From NCBI GenBank assembly GCA_945957295.1, contig CAMFLH010000014.1, positions 1 to 37,640 on the forward strand: DNA of 37,640 nt, given 5' to 3'. Source of the DNA: an uncultured Uliginosibacterium sp. GTDB taxonomy: Bacteria > Pseudomonadota > Gammaproteobacteria > Burkholderiales > Rhodocyclaceae. Below, piece by piece: positions 7,861-15,233 of this stretch. Positions within the stretch are counted from its first letter, which is position 1; every line of letters begins with the position of its first letter. Under the pieces are notes generated by a model. The model was not told the DNA's origin and ran no database searches. It saw only the letters and a program-made list of their open reading frames with translations. A program made the position numbers and the translations under genes.

Positions 7861-8547
7861 TCTTCTCAAACACACTCACGTAAATCACCCTCGCTGGAAG
7901 CCCAGCCAACGAGGTGCCTATCGGGGAAAGGGCGTTGCCACCGCAAGCGCTGCGTTGAGCGCGCCTGCGGCGCTGGTTGGGCCGGCGCGATGAGCGAAGC
8001 CGGATATCCGAAAATCGCAACGCCGACGCCTCGCATCGTAGGAAGTAGGCGCAAGCCGTCCTACTGCAAACCGGCTCGATCGTCCTGCAGTAGTGCTCAC
8101 AGCGTTTGGCGCTGGGCGGTGAGGTCTTGGGTGAGGGGCGAGGGCGACGCGGCTCGTGGAACGTTGGGGGCTGGTCTGGATTGGCGCGCGGCGGCTGTGT
8201 CATCCAGCCCGTGTTGGTTTCCAGGGCGGCTGTGTTGCGTCGCCGAGCTCGATCGGCGTCATGTGACCGTCTTTTCTCGCTTGAACGCACACCCAGACGC
8301 AGGCCGCAACGCCCAAAAGCGCGCGAAAAGACACCGTTCAGTTGTCGACGCCCCGACGTGCCGCTGCAGCACCGTGGCAGCAAAGAGCAAGGTTTTGCCC
8401 CAAATGCATGTTAGAAGAAGCAACCGATCCGTAGAGAGCGGAGGTATGACGAAAATATGGAGGACTGCATGTTGGAGAAATGTGGCGGACGACGCGGATA
8501 TCCAGTGCCAAAGGATCAAGCCTACCGCGTGACGTCAGGGGGTGTTC
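7861..8547. other. Gene-poor gap with copy 2 of the 39-bp element
   Basis: No convincing gene is seen in these 687 bases. Long plus- and minus-strand frames crossing it have low-complexity Arg/Cys/Ser-rich translations and no family resemblance. It holds a hairpin (CCGGC at 7982-7986 with GCCGG at 7999-8003, reminiscent of dispersed extragenic palindromes), the repeated element at 8060-8098, and from about 8380 to 8530 a more AT-rich tail leading to the AraC gene. A 28-codon frame at 8445 has its GGAGG one base from the ATG and is not credible. Confidence 0.5.
8060..8098 (-). repeat. 39-bp repeated element, copy 2, containing a perfect inverted repeat
   Basis: This copy matches 2216-2254 at 34 of 39 positions. 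It contains the perfect inverted repeat CTACTGCA (8061-8068) and TGCAGTAG (8085-8092) separated by 16 bases. Copy 1 keeps the inner TGCA pair but not the outer pairs. On the minus side lies the small ORF at 7507-7860, on the plus side, 450 bases away, the second AraC gene. The arrangement parallels copy 1. Confidence 0.55.
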
Positions 8548-9432
8548 ATGGGGCGTACTGAACTCAAGCGCCCGGAGAAAGCCGAGGCGTTCGCGCAGCG
8601 GATGAACCGCGTCATTGATTACATCGACACCCATCTCGCCGAAGTCGAACCCCTGCGACTCGATGCCGTCGCCGCAGTGGCTGCTTTTTCGCCGTTTCAC
8701 TTTCACCGGATTTTCAGGGCGTGGACCGGAGAAACACTTCAGGACTTCATCAGGCAGCGCCGACTGGAGAAAGCAGCCGGGCAGTTGGTACACAACCCGT
8801 CGATGACAGTGCAGAGCATCAGCCAGCACTCCGGTTTTAGTTCTTCGGAAGCATTTGCGCGTGCGTTCTCGCAGCACTTCGGAATGAGCCCGAGCAGCTG
8901 GCGTGCGGGCGGCTATCGTCAGTGGGATCCGGTAGCGGGCAAAGGGGCCGGCGAGCGCGAAGACGATGGGCTTGACGTTCGCATTCGTGTGGAGCCGGTA
9001 CGGACGGTGGCCTACTTTCGGGTTGGCGGCGACTATCGGACGACCGCTCTGGAGGCATGGACCCAGTGCCTCGACTGGATGGATCGGCATGGTCTGAATG
9101 ACCAGCCGTGCTTCGGCATGGCGCTGGATGATCCGCGGATCACGCCGCCAGACCGTTGCCGCTACGATGCTTGTGTCGAGCTGCCGGCTGGCTGGGCGGT
9201 TCGCGGCGAACGTATCTCACGCAAGGTGATGGTGGGCGGACTCTATGCCAGCCTCCTGTACGTTGGCCCCCGCAGTGGTATTGGCGATGCGTGGCTGAAG
9301 ATGCTGGACGAATGGTTGCCGAACAGCGGTCGCGGTCTTGGTGAGGCTGCGTTCTTCGAGCATTACCAGCGCGGCGCATTGCAGAACACAGATCCAGTGA
9401 CGGTCGAACTCTTCATGCCGCTCGGCGACTAA
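8548..9432 (+). CDS. AraC-family regulator with GyrI-like effector-binding domain
   Basis: The ATG at 8548 follows AGGGGG by about five bases; the GTG at 8542 lies inside that site. The 295-residue product has an N-terminal AraC-type DNA-binding domain, residues about 15-115 (RMNRVIDYIDTHL, AAFSPFHFHRIFRAW, then SISQHSGFSSSEAFARAFSQ and HFGMSPSSWR), followed by a GyrI-like/Rob-type small-molecule-binding domain, residues about 130-293 (VRIRVEPVRTVAYFRVGG, then CRYDACVELP, ending in TVELFMPLG). This order is that of Rob and related regulators that bind hydrophobic cationic compounds and control efflux or stress genes. No target gene is adjacent: upstream is a gap and downstream a terminator, so it acts in trans or on itself. 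Confidence 0.9.
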   Translation: MGRTELKRPEKAEAFAQRMNRVIDYIDTHLAEVEPLRLDAVAAVAAFSPFHFHRIFRAWTGETLQDFIRQRRLEKAAGQLVHNPSMTVQSISQHSGFSSSEAFARAFSQHFGMSPSSWRAGGYRQWDPVAGKGAGEREDDGLDVRIRVEPVRTVAYFRVGGDYRTTALEAWTQCLDWMDRHGLNDQPCFGMALDDPRITPPDRCRYDACVELPAGWAVRGERISRKVMVGGLYASLLYVGPRSGIGDAWLKMLDEWLPNSGRGLGEAAFFEHYQRGALQNTDPVTVELFMPLGD

Positions 9433-9442
9433 CAAAAGCCAC

Positions 9443-9474
9443 GCCAGGGCGTTCTGCGCGTTGAACGCCCCGGC
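9443..9474. terminator. Bidirectional hairpin between AraC and LysR genes
   Basis: The hairpin pairs GCC-A-GGGCGTTC (9443-9454) with GAACGCCC-C-GGC (9463-9474), eight uninterrupted pairs plus three beyond a mismatch. On the minus strand it is followed by CTTTTG (9434-9439 region), and on the plus strand its far side carries an A-run at 9482-9490. Lying between two convergent genes, it fits a terminator, mainly for the minus strand. Confidence 0.6.
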
Positions 9475-9601
9475 TGGTCTACAAAAAAAACCATGAGAGC
9501 GGGTTTGCCCGTTGCTTGTGGCATGAGTGGCAGCGCTTCGGAATGCCCGCCTTGCTTGCCTGGCCCGATGGGTGGCGTTCGTCAATGTTGCGTGCGCGGG
9601 C

Positions 9602-10513
9602 TCAGGCGGCCAGGTGAGGCCGCATTACTTCGGCAAGCCAGGTCATGAACACCTGCAAGCGTTGCGAGACATGGCGGCGGTTGCCGTAGAGGATCGACAC
9701 CTGCATCGGTGCGGCGCGGAACTGCGGCAGCACTTCCACCAACGCGCCGGCGTCGAGCAGCGGTTCTACGCCCGGCTCCGGCACCTGGATCAGGCCGAAG
9801 CCCGCGAGGCAGGCGGCCTGGTAGGCATCCGAGTTATTCACCGTCAGCGCGCCCTGCATTGCGATGAAGCGCGGGGTGTCGTCATCCTGCGCGGTGGTGT
9901 ACTCAAAGCCCATGGATTTGCTGCCAAGCGACGATGCGTAGTGCACCAGGCGATGGAGGGCAAGGTCGTCGAGTGATCGCGGTACGCCGAAAGCGGCGAG
10001 GTAGGCGGGGCTGGCACAGTTGATCATGCGGTAGCGCCCGAGCGGCCGCGCCACCAGGCTCGAATCGCTGAGCGGCCCCACGCGCAGTACGCAATCGAAG
10101 CCCTCGCGCACCAGGTCTACACGCCGGTCGGTGCTGCTCAGCTCGATCTGCAGACCCGGGTGCGCCTGCATGAAAGCAGGTAACTGCGGCATCACGATCG
10201 CACGTGCAATGCCCATCGGCATATCCACGCGTAAGCGTCCCTGCAATTGCGTCGCCCCCTGCCGGAACATGCCCTGCAGCTCTTCGATGTCGCTCAGCAG
10301 ATCGCGACTGCGCTCGTAGAAGGTCTGCCCGTCCGGCGTCATCTGCACGCGTCGCGTGGTGCGGTGGAGCAAGCGGGTGCCGAGTTCCGCCTCCAGCCGC
10401 TGCACCGCCGTCGATATGCTCGCCTTGGGCAAGCCGAGGCTCTGCGCGGCCTGCGTGAAGCTGGCCATCTCGGCTACCCGAAGAAAGATCCGCAATGCGT
10501 CCAGTTGATCCAT
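9602..10513 (-). CDS. LysR-family transcriptional regulator
   Basis: The product has 303 residues, the family's usual length. The N-terminal winged helix-turn-helix is clear (MASFTQAAQSLGLPKASIS, then VQRLEAELGTRLLHRTTRRV, residues about 15-53), followed by a helical linker and the periplasmic-binding-like effector domain (GRLRVDMPMGIARAIVMPQL, DCVLRVGPLSDSSLVARPLG). The sequence belongs with the CrgA/DmlR-type subgroup of short LysR proteins. It starts 132 bases from the divergently read SDR gene, the classic arrangement in which the regulator controls the neighbouring oxidoreductase and represses itself. Effector unknown. Confidence 0.93.
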   Translation of the reverse strand: MDQLDALRIFLRVAEMASFTQAAQSLGLPKASISTAVQRLEAELGTRLLHRTTRRVQMTPDGQTFYERSRDLLSDIEELQGMFRQGATQLQGRLRVDMPMGIARAIVMPQLPAFMQAHPGLQIELSSTDRRVDLVREGFDCVLRVGPLSDSSLVARPLGRYRMINCASPAYLAAFGVPRSLDDLALHRLVHYASSLGSKSMGFEYTTAQDDDTPRFIAMQGALTVNNSDAYQAACLAGFGLIQVPEPGVEPLLDAGALVEVLPQFRAAPMQVSILYGNRRHVSQRLQVFMTWLAEVMRPHLAA

Positions 10514-10551
10514 CGGGCTGTGCCTATTGTTCGCAAATTCTGAATAGTTTA

Positions 10552-10567
10552 ATCATCTTAAGGTGAT
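10552..10567. promoter_or_regulatory. Palindromic candidate LysR operator
   Basis: ATCATCTTAAGGTGAT is palindromic at 14 of 16 positions and lies in the short AT-rich stretch between the divergent LysR and SDR genes. LysR proteins bind interrupted palindromes of this size (T-N11-A type). It is the only strong dyad in this spacer. Function is inferred from position. Confidence 0.45.
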
Positions 10568-10645
10568 TTATCTGGCAGATTTCAATCAATAGGATCTCTC
10601 CATCGCGTCGTGTTCCGGCGTGCCCACACCAGTAGGAGATTCACC

Positions 10646-11404
10646 ATGACCCGCAAGATCGCACTCATCACCGGTGGCAGCCGCGGCCTTGGCCGCAACG
10701 CCGCACTCAAACTCGCCGCGCGTGGCGTCGACGTGATCCTCACCTACCGCACGCAGCAGGCAGAGGCCGACGCAGTGGTTGCCGAGATCGAAGCCCTGGG
10801 TGGCCGCGCAGTCGCGCTGCCGCTGGATGTGGCGGATAGCGCATCCTTCGCCGCTTTCGCGGCCGAAGTGCGCCACCAACTGCAAACGGTGTGGCAGCGC
10901 GAACGCTTCGACTACCTCTTCAACAACGCCGGCGCTGGCGCCCATGCGGCCTTTGCCGACACCAGCGAAGCGCAGTTCGACCAGATGATGAACATCCACC
11001 TCAAGGGCGTGTTCTTCCTGACCCAGGTGCTGTTGCCTCTGATCGCCGACGGCGGCCGCATTCTTAACGTATCGAGCGGCCTCGCGCGCTTCGCACTGCC
11101 CGGCTATGCGGCCTATGCGGCGATGAAGGGCGCTGTCGAGGTGCTGACGCGCTACTTGGCAAAGGAACTTGGTCCGCGCGGCATCGCAGTGAACGTGCTC
11201 GCCCCTGGCGCGATCGAAACCGACTTCGGCGGCGGCGCGGTGCGCGACAACGCTCAGCTCAACGCCTTCGTCGCCTCGCAAACCGCACTCGGCCGCGTCG
11301 GCCTGCCAGACGACATCGGCAACGCCGTCGCAATGCTGCTGTCGGACGACAGCGGCTGGATCACCGCGCAGCGCATCGAGGCCTCGGGCGGCATGTTCCT
11401 GTAG
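10646..11404 (+). CDS. Short-chain dehydrogenase/reductase (classical SDR)
   Basis: The start at 10646 follows GGAG at 10635-10638. The 252-residue product has every classical SDR landmark: the nucleotide-binding TGGSRGLG (residues 9-16), DVAD, NNAGAG, the catalytic Ser in NVSSGLA, YAAYAAMKG with the catalytic Tyr and Lys, and the PGAIETDF loop. The residues after the second strand (TYRTQ) suggest NADP(H) preference by analogy with other SDRs. Such enzymes reduce ketones or oxidise alcohols in the cytoplasm; the substrate cannot be read from sequence. Divergent from a LysR gene that probably regulates it. It stands alone, with no co-transcribed gene. Confidence 0.92.
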   Translation: MTRKIALITGGSRGLGRNAALKLAARGVDVILTYRTQQAEADAVVAEIEALGGRAVALPLDVADSASFAAFAAEVRHQLQTVWQRERFDYLFNNAGAGAHAAFADTSEAQFDQMMNIHLKGVFFLTQVLLPLIADGGRILNVSSGLARFALPGYAAYAAMKGAVEVLTRYLAKELGPRGIAVNVLAPGAIETDFGGGAVRDNAQLNAFVASQTALGRVGLPDDIGNAVAMLLSDDSGWITAQRIEASGGMFL

Positions 11405-11492
11405 CGATATCAAGGCTCACCCCGCGTGGTGTGCTTAGGTGCCGGGCGGCTCCGCTACCATACGCGCTGCTCGACACTCGACCCCCCACGCC

Positions 11493-13340
11493 ATGAGCTT
11501 CACGCTGACTGTCTGGGCCCAGCCCGAAGACCTGCCTCTGCCCACCGATGTGATGCAGGCGCAAGCCCAGCTCGATGCGGTGCAGGCGGCGCCCGGCACC
11601 CGACCGGAACCGCGCTTCCTTGCGCTGGCTCGTGCGCTGGATGCACGCTTTCCGAACACCGAAGACGGCGACGGTGACATGTACGACCACGGGCTGGAGA
11701 TCCTCGAACAGCGCCCGGATAACGATCGTTACTACAACATCGGCCTGTGGGCGCGCGACGATACCTTCGAGGTGGCCTTCAATCACCTGGTGGTGCAGGC
11801 CAACAACCTTGGCCTGCATGTGATGGATGGCCAGAATGGCGCGGTGTATCTCGCCCATGGCGAGGTGCTGGCTATCGGTGCCCATTCGCGCACCGCGAGG
11901 CTCGACGATGCCCTTTCGCGCAAGGATTGGCCCGCCGCGTGGGCCGAATGCCGGCGTCTTTTTCCGCGCGGCGTGGCCGAGGCCTCGGTGGTGTGGGGCC
12001 TGATGGTGACGCAGGGGCGCATGACGCCGGCGCACCCCGCGCTGGGAGCGGCGCTGGCGCAGTTCAGCGGTGTCGACCCCGCCAAGGATCGGCGTGTCGA
12101 GTGGTGCCTGAAGAAGGTGCCGCCGACCCTCGCGGCTGAGCAGGCTCGCCTGCTGGCGGGCCTGCGCGCGGCACCCGATGTGCTGGGCTATGTCGACGCC
12201 GAATTGCAGCGCGGCGCTGCGCCCGCCGCCTTGGGCGGTGGCGCTGCGCCGGCTACGCCGCCCGATGCGGCCACCGCGGCCGCAGCGAACGCGATGGGGA
12301 TCGACTCCGCGCTGGTGGCGCGCGCCGAGTCGGGCAGCCCGCAGGCGCAATGCAAGCTGGCGATCGAATTTCTGCACGCCAAGGAAGCTGCGGTGCCGGG
12401 TTCGGGCAAGCTCGCGTTGCTGTGGCTCGAGCGCGCGGCCTCGCAAGGGCAGAGCCTCGCGCAAGCCTTGCTGGGCGAAGGCTTGCTGCGCGGCTGGCGC
12501 GGCTTTCCGATCGATATGGCGCGCGGCATCGCCTTGCTGGAATCGGCCGCCGCCGCAGACGATGTCGATGGCCTCAACTACCTGGCCCAGTTCCTCTACG
12601 AAAAGAGTGTGCGTCGTCCGCCCGGCGCCGACAAGATCGAAAAACGCAGCGACCCGACCAGCCTGCGTTACCAGGCCCGCGTGCCAGAACTGCTGATGCG
12701 CGCAGCCGCGCTGGGCAGCGCACGTGGGTTGTTCTGGCTTGCGGTGCGCCTGTATGACGAAATCGGCACGCCGCGCGACGACATCGCCGCCAAGGCGGTG
12801 ATGCAACTCGCCCGCACTCGCGCGGCCAAGCTCTGCGTCGAAGAACCCGATGTGCTTGCGCTGCTCACGCCTACAGCGGCCGAGTCCGCCGAAGTGTTGG
12901 CGCTGGCGCGTGAACTGGGCGCCGACATCAAGCGACTTCCAGAGCTCCTGAAGGCGCGCCATGCAGCCCGCGCTCCGGTCCCCGCGCCGCTGGCCGTGCA
13001 AAAATCGGTGCCGTCACCGGTGGCGCAACCCGACCCTGATGTTGAAGACGATACCGCCCACGCGCCACGCCGAGCCCTACACGGCGGCCGCCTCGCGCTC
13101 GTGATCGGCGCGCTCGGCCTCGTGCCGTTGTTGATGCTCGCACCATCGATGGGGCGCGGCGGCGTCAAGGTGCTTGCGTTTGCCTTGGGTCTTGTCGGCG
13201 CCTGGGGCATCTGGCGCAGCACCGCGGATCTGGATTGGGGCACTGCGAAACGCGCAGTCCTAGCCGCGCTCGCGCTGATCCCCGGCATTGGCTTTATCGC
13301 CTGTGTCGCGGTGCTGTTGCGGGTGGTGAGGGGGGCGTAG
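11493..13340 (+). CDS. Sel1-repeat protein with C-terminal membrane segments
   Basis: The start at 11493 (MSFTLTVWAQPED) begins the first strand-like segment; an in-frame ATG at 11439 adds 18 residues of low-complexity sequence. No strong ribosome binding site precedes either. In the 615-residue product, residues 1-130 form an unassigned globular domain with an Asp-rich loop (EDGDGDMYDHG) and YYNIGLWARDDTFEV. Residues about 265-430 contain Sel1/TPR-like helical repeats (SPQAQCKLAIEFLHAKEA, LALLWLERAASQGQSLAQALL, GIALLESAAAADDVDGLNYLA). The last about 90 residues hold hydrophobic helices (LALVIGALGLVPLLMLA, VLAFALGLVGAWGIW, AVLAALALIPGIGFIACVAV). A cytoplasmic scaffold anchored to the inner membrane is likely. 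It is transcribed alone. Confidence 0.8.
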   Translation: MSFTLTVWAQPEDLPLPTDVMQAQAQLDAVQAAPGTRPEPRFLALARALDARFPNTEDGDGDMYDHGLEILEQRPDNDRYYNIGLWARDDTFEVAFNHLVVQANNLGLHVMDGQNGAVYLAHGEVLAIGAHSRTARLDDALSRKDWPAAWAECRRLFPRGVAEASVVWGLMVTQGRMTPAHPALGAALAQFSGVDPAKDRRVEWCLKKVPPTLAAEQARLLAGLRAAPDVLGYVDAELQRGAAPAALGGGAAPATPPDAATAAAANAMGIDSALVARAESGSPQAQCKLAIEFLHAKEAAVPGSGKLALLWLERAASQGQSLAQALLGEGLLRGWRGFPIDMARGIALLESAAAADDVDGLNYLAQFLYEKSVRRPPGADKIEKRSDPTSLRYQARVPELLMRAAALGSARGLFWLAVRLYDEIGTPRDDIAAKAVMQLARTRAAKLCVEEPDVLALLTPTAAESAEVLALARELGADIKRLPELLKARHAARAPVPAPLAVQKSVPSPVAQPDPDVEDDTAHAPRRALHGGRLALVIGALGLVPLLMLAPSMGRGGVKVLAFALGLVGAWGIWRSTADLDWGTAKRAVLAALALIPGIGFIACVAVLLRVVRGA

Positions 13341-13505
13341 CCCGGTAGATACCGCGTTGAGCCGGTATTCCGCTTCGCGCCATCGGAGCTAGAAACCTGA
13401 ATCCCGGCAGGCGTGGGCTGAACGGGCGTTCGTTGATGTTTGCGCCCGGCCCCTCTCATGGCTGACCGGTTGCTCGGGCTTCGGCCAATTCGGCCAACGG
13501 GGCAT

Positions 13506-13952
13506 TCAGGCGGCGAGTTGTCGGCGGCACCAGGCGACCGCAGCGTCGCGCGTATCGAATATTTCAAACGGCATCACGCCCGCGTAGATGCTTCGCCATA
13601 TCGGCGCCGAGACGGCCGCGCCTTTTACATCCGGTGCGATGACATAGGCGGTGCAGACGCGGCCTCGCGCGGCAAACACATGAACCCCCTGACGAATCGC
13701 TTCCAGCGCATCCAGCGGGCAGATGGCTTCGCCGCGGATCTCGATAATCGCCGCCCACGCGCCGTGTGCCGCAAGTTCGCATGCCATCGACGTTGCGCGT
13801 TCGCGGTAGTGTTCGATCAGTTCAAGATTCCAGGGGCCTTCGATTTCGGAATAGAGAATCTGGTCGTGGTGATGCATGGCGATCGAGCCATGTATTCGAA
13901 AGCCCTTCATACGGCAGATTTGCCTTTCGCCGGTTTGTTGATTCCGGCCCAT
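13506..13952 (-). CDS. STAS/SpoIIAA-like small protein
   Basis: The start at 13952 has AAGGA about six bases upstream; the ATG at 13910 would begin directly at the domain (MKGFRIHGS) and is the alternative. The 148-residue product resembles SpoIIAA-like (STAS-fold) stand-alone proteins: ILYSEIEGPWNLELIEHYRERA, WAAIIEIRGEAICPLDALEAIRQG, a strand VCTAYVIAPDV and a closing FEIFDTRDAAVAWCRRQL. Such proteins are soluble and lack enzymatic motifs; roles are largely unknown. It lies downstream of, and in the same direction as, the membrane protein gene at 14071-14676, with a 118-base gap, so co-transcription is possible. Confidence 0.72.
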   Translation of the reverse strand: MGRNQQTGERQICRMKGFRIHGSIAMHHHDQILYSEIEGPWNLELIEHYRERATSMACELAAHGAWAAIIEIRGEAICPLDALEAIRQGVHVFAARGRVCTAYVIAPDVKGAAVSAPIWRSIYAGVMPFEIFDTRDAAVAWCRRQLAA

Positions 13953-14070
13953 TCTGTTTCCTTGGCGGGGCGTGTCAATGCGCGTTTGAAATCATGTGCG
14001 CTACGCCCGTCGATATCCATTGCACGGATTTTTTCTGTGCCCACGTCGATCGCGCGAGGCTGCCGTAGCG

Positions 14071-14676
14071 TCAATGCCCGGTGCGATGGCGCTCTGCCGG
14101 CACCAGATGCGCCAGCACGAAGGCTACCGACGTCGGCAGTGCCGAGTACCAGCGAAAGGTCGGCGCGAACCACGGATCGTTTTCCGGCAGCATGAAGTGA
14201 CGCAGGGTTTCGCGGGTCATCACCGCCGCAAAGGCGGTTTGACCCCGAACGGGCTCTGAGACGCAGCTTAGCCGGCCGGAGCGGTGCAGCGCTTCCAGAT
14301 CGAGACGGCCGATGCAGATCGGCACGAGCGCGTAATGCATGCCGTTCAGATCGAGTGCCAGCAGTCGCACTTCCATCTCACCCGCGGTGTGAAAGTCGCT
14401 GCGGGTGCCGGCGATGCGACGGGCGAACTCGTGCTTCATGGCGATCGCGTCGTCGACGGCGCGCAACGATGAGCCGCCCAGGTGCAGCCTGCGGCCCGCC
14501 GCGCGCTCAGCCAGATCAGCACGCAGCTTCGCCAGCGTCTTGTCGTCCCACTGCAGGTAACGCCATGCCGCGGCCAGCGCTTGCGCACGCATCGTCTGGC
14601 GGAATGCATAGACCGCGCAAGCGATCAGAGCGATGGAAAGGGTCAGCAAGGCCAGCGGAAAGCCGAGGTCGTTCAT
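14071..14676 (-). CDS. Membrane-anchored protein of unknown function
   Basis: The product has 201 residues with one N-terminal transmembrane helix (FPLALLTLSIALIACAVYAF) and then a soluble, mixed domain with Trp-rich stretches (AAAWRYLQWDDKTLAKLRAD; ENDPWFAPTFRWYSALP). I do not recognise the family. The end is basic and His-rich (ERHRTGH). No signal-peptidase site is evident, so the helix probably stays as an anchor. It heads a possible two-gene unit with the STAS-like protein. Confidence 0.6.
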   Translation of the reverse strand: MNDLGFPLALLTLSIALIACAVYAFRQTMRAQALAAAWRYLQWDDKTLAKLRADLAERAAGRRLHLGGSSLRAVDDAIAMKHEFARRIAGTRSDFHTAGEMEVRLLALDLNGMHYALVPICIGRLDLEALHRSGRLSCVSEPVRGQTAFAAVMTRETLRHFMLPENDPWFAPTFRWYSALPTSVAFVLAHLVPAERHRTGH

Positions 14677-14894
14677 CGGGGCGGGAGGCGGCGGAAAGGC
14701 GCCACTATAGCGCTCGATGTCTGCGAAGCCCGGTGCGCGTTGGTTCGCGTGATCTTGAGTGGAGCAGGGTGGGGCGGCCCGCGATGCCGCGGGGCAGTCG
14801 GATGAATAACGTGGCCGCGGCTGATCTGCGCACTGACATCGCCAGCTGCGCTGCGTCTTATCAGCATTCCGTCACTGCCAGGGGATGCCAGGCC

Positions 14895-15218
14895 ATGTTC
14901 CGCAATGCTGCTCGCCGAATTTCAATCCCGCTCCTGCTCGCCGCGATGCCGGCGCAGGCCGACAACTTCGACTACTGCTACGACGCGAAGCGCGGGCTGG
15001 ACGAAGCCTGCTATGCCCGCAAGGAATACGAAACCCGGCGCTATAGGGCTGAAGCCGATCGCCTGGAACGGCGCGAGGCGCGACACCGTGCGTATGACTA
15101 CACGCCACCGGCCTGCAACACCTGGTACTGGGACCCGGTGACGTGGCAAAACCAGTGTGCCTGGGTGCCGGTGCCGATTCCGCCACGGCCGGTGTATGTG
15201 TTGCCGGGTATGCGCTGA
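14895..15218 (+). CDS. Small exported protein of unknown function
   Basis: The start at 14895 opens a 107-residue product with a signal peptide (RRISIPLLLAAMPAQA, cleavage before DNFDYCYD). The mature part is Arg/Glu-rich and probably helical in the middle (YETRRYRAEADRLERREARH), then a Trp/Pro/Cys-rich tail (CNTWYWDPVTWQNQCAWVP). Four cysteines may form two disulfides. No family recognised. It converges on the CHAT gene with 15 bases between. Confidence 0.65.
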   Translation: MFRNAARRISIPLLLAAMPAQADNFDYCYDAKRGLDEACYARKEYETRRYRAEADRLERREARHRAYDYTPPACNTWYWDPVTWQNQCAWVPVPIPPRPVYVLPGMR

Positions 15219-15233
15219 GCCGTCTTTGCTGGG

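Noticed and set aside
8445-8531. 28-codon frame before the AraC gene
   Set aside because: GGAGG is only one base from its ATG and the peptide has no recognisable feature.
7495-8532. 345-codon plus-strand frame across the gene-poor gap
   Set aside because: It overlaps the more plausible minus-strand ORF, is Arg/Cys/Ser-rich, and has no recognisable domain or ribosome binding site.
13423-13448. CGGGCG/CGCCCG hairpin after the Sel1 gene
   Set aside because: Only six base pairs with a 14-base loop and no T-run; chance dyads of this size are common at this GC content.
13907-14044. Possible 37-45 residue ORF ending in ATGA at the STAS-like gene's internal ATG
   Set aside because: No Shine-Dalgarno precedes its starts, and AAGGA supports the STAS-like gene starting at 13952, inside this frame.
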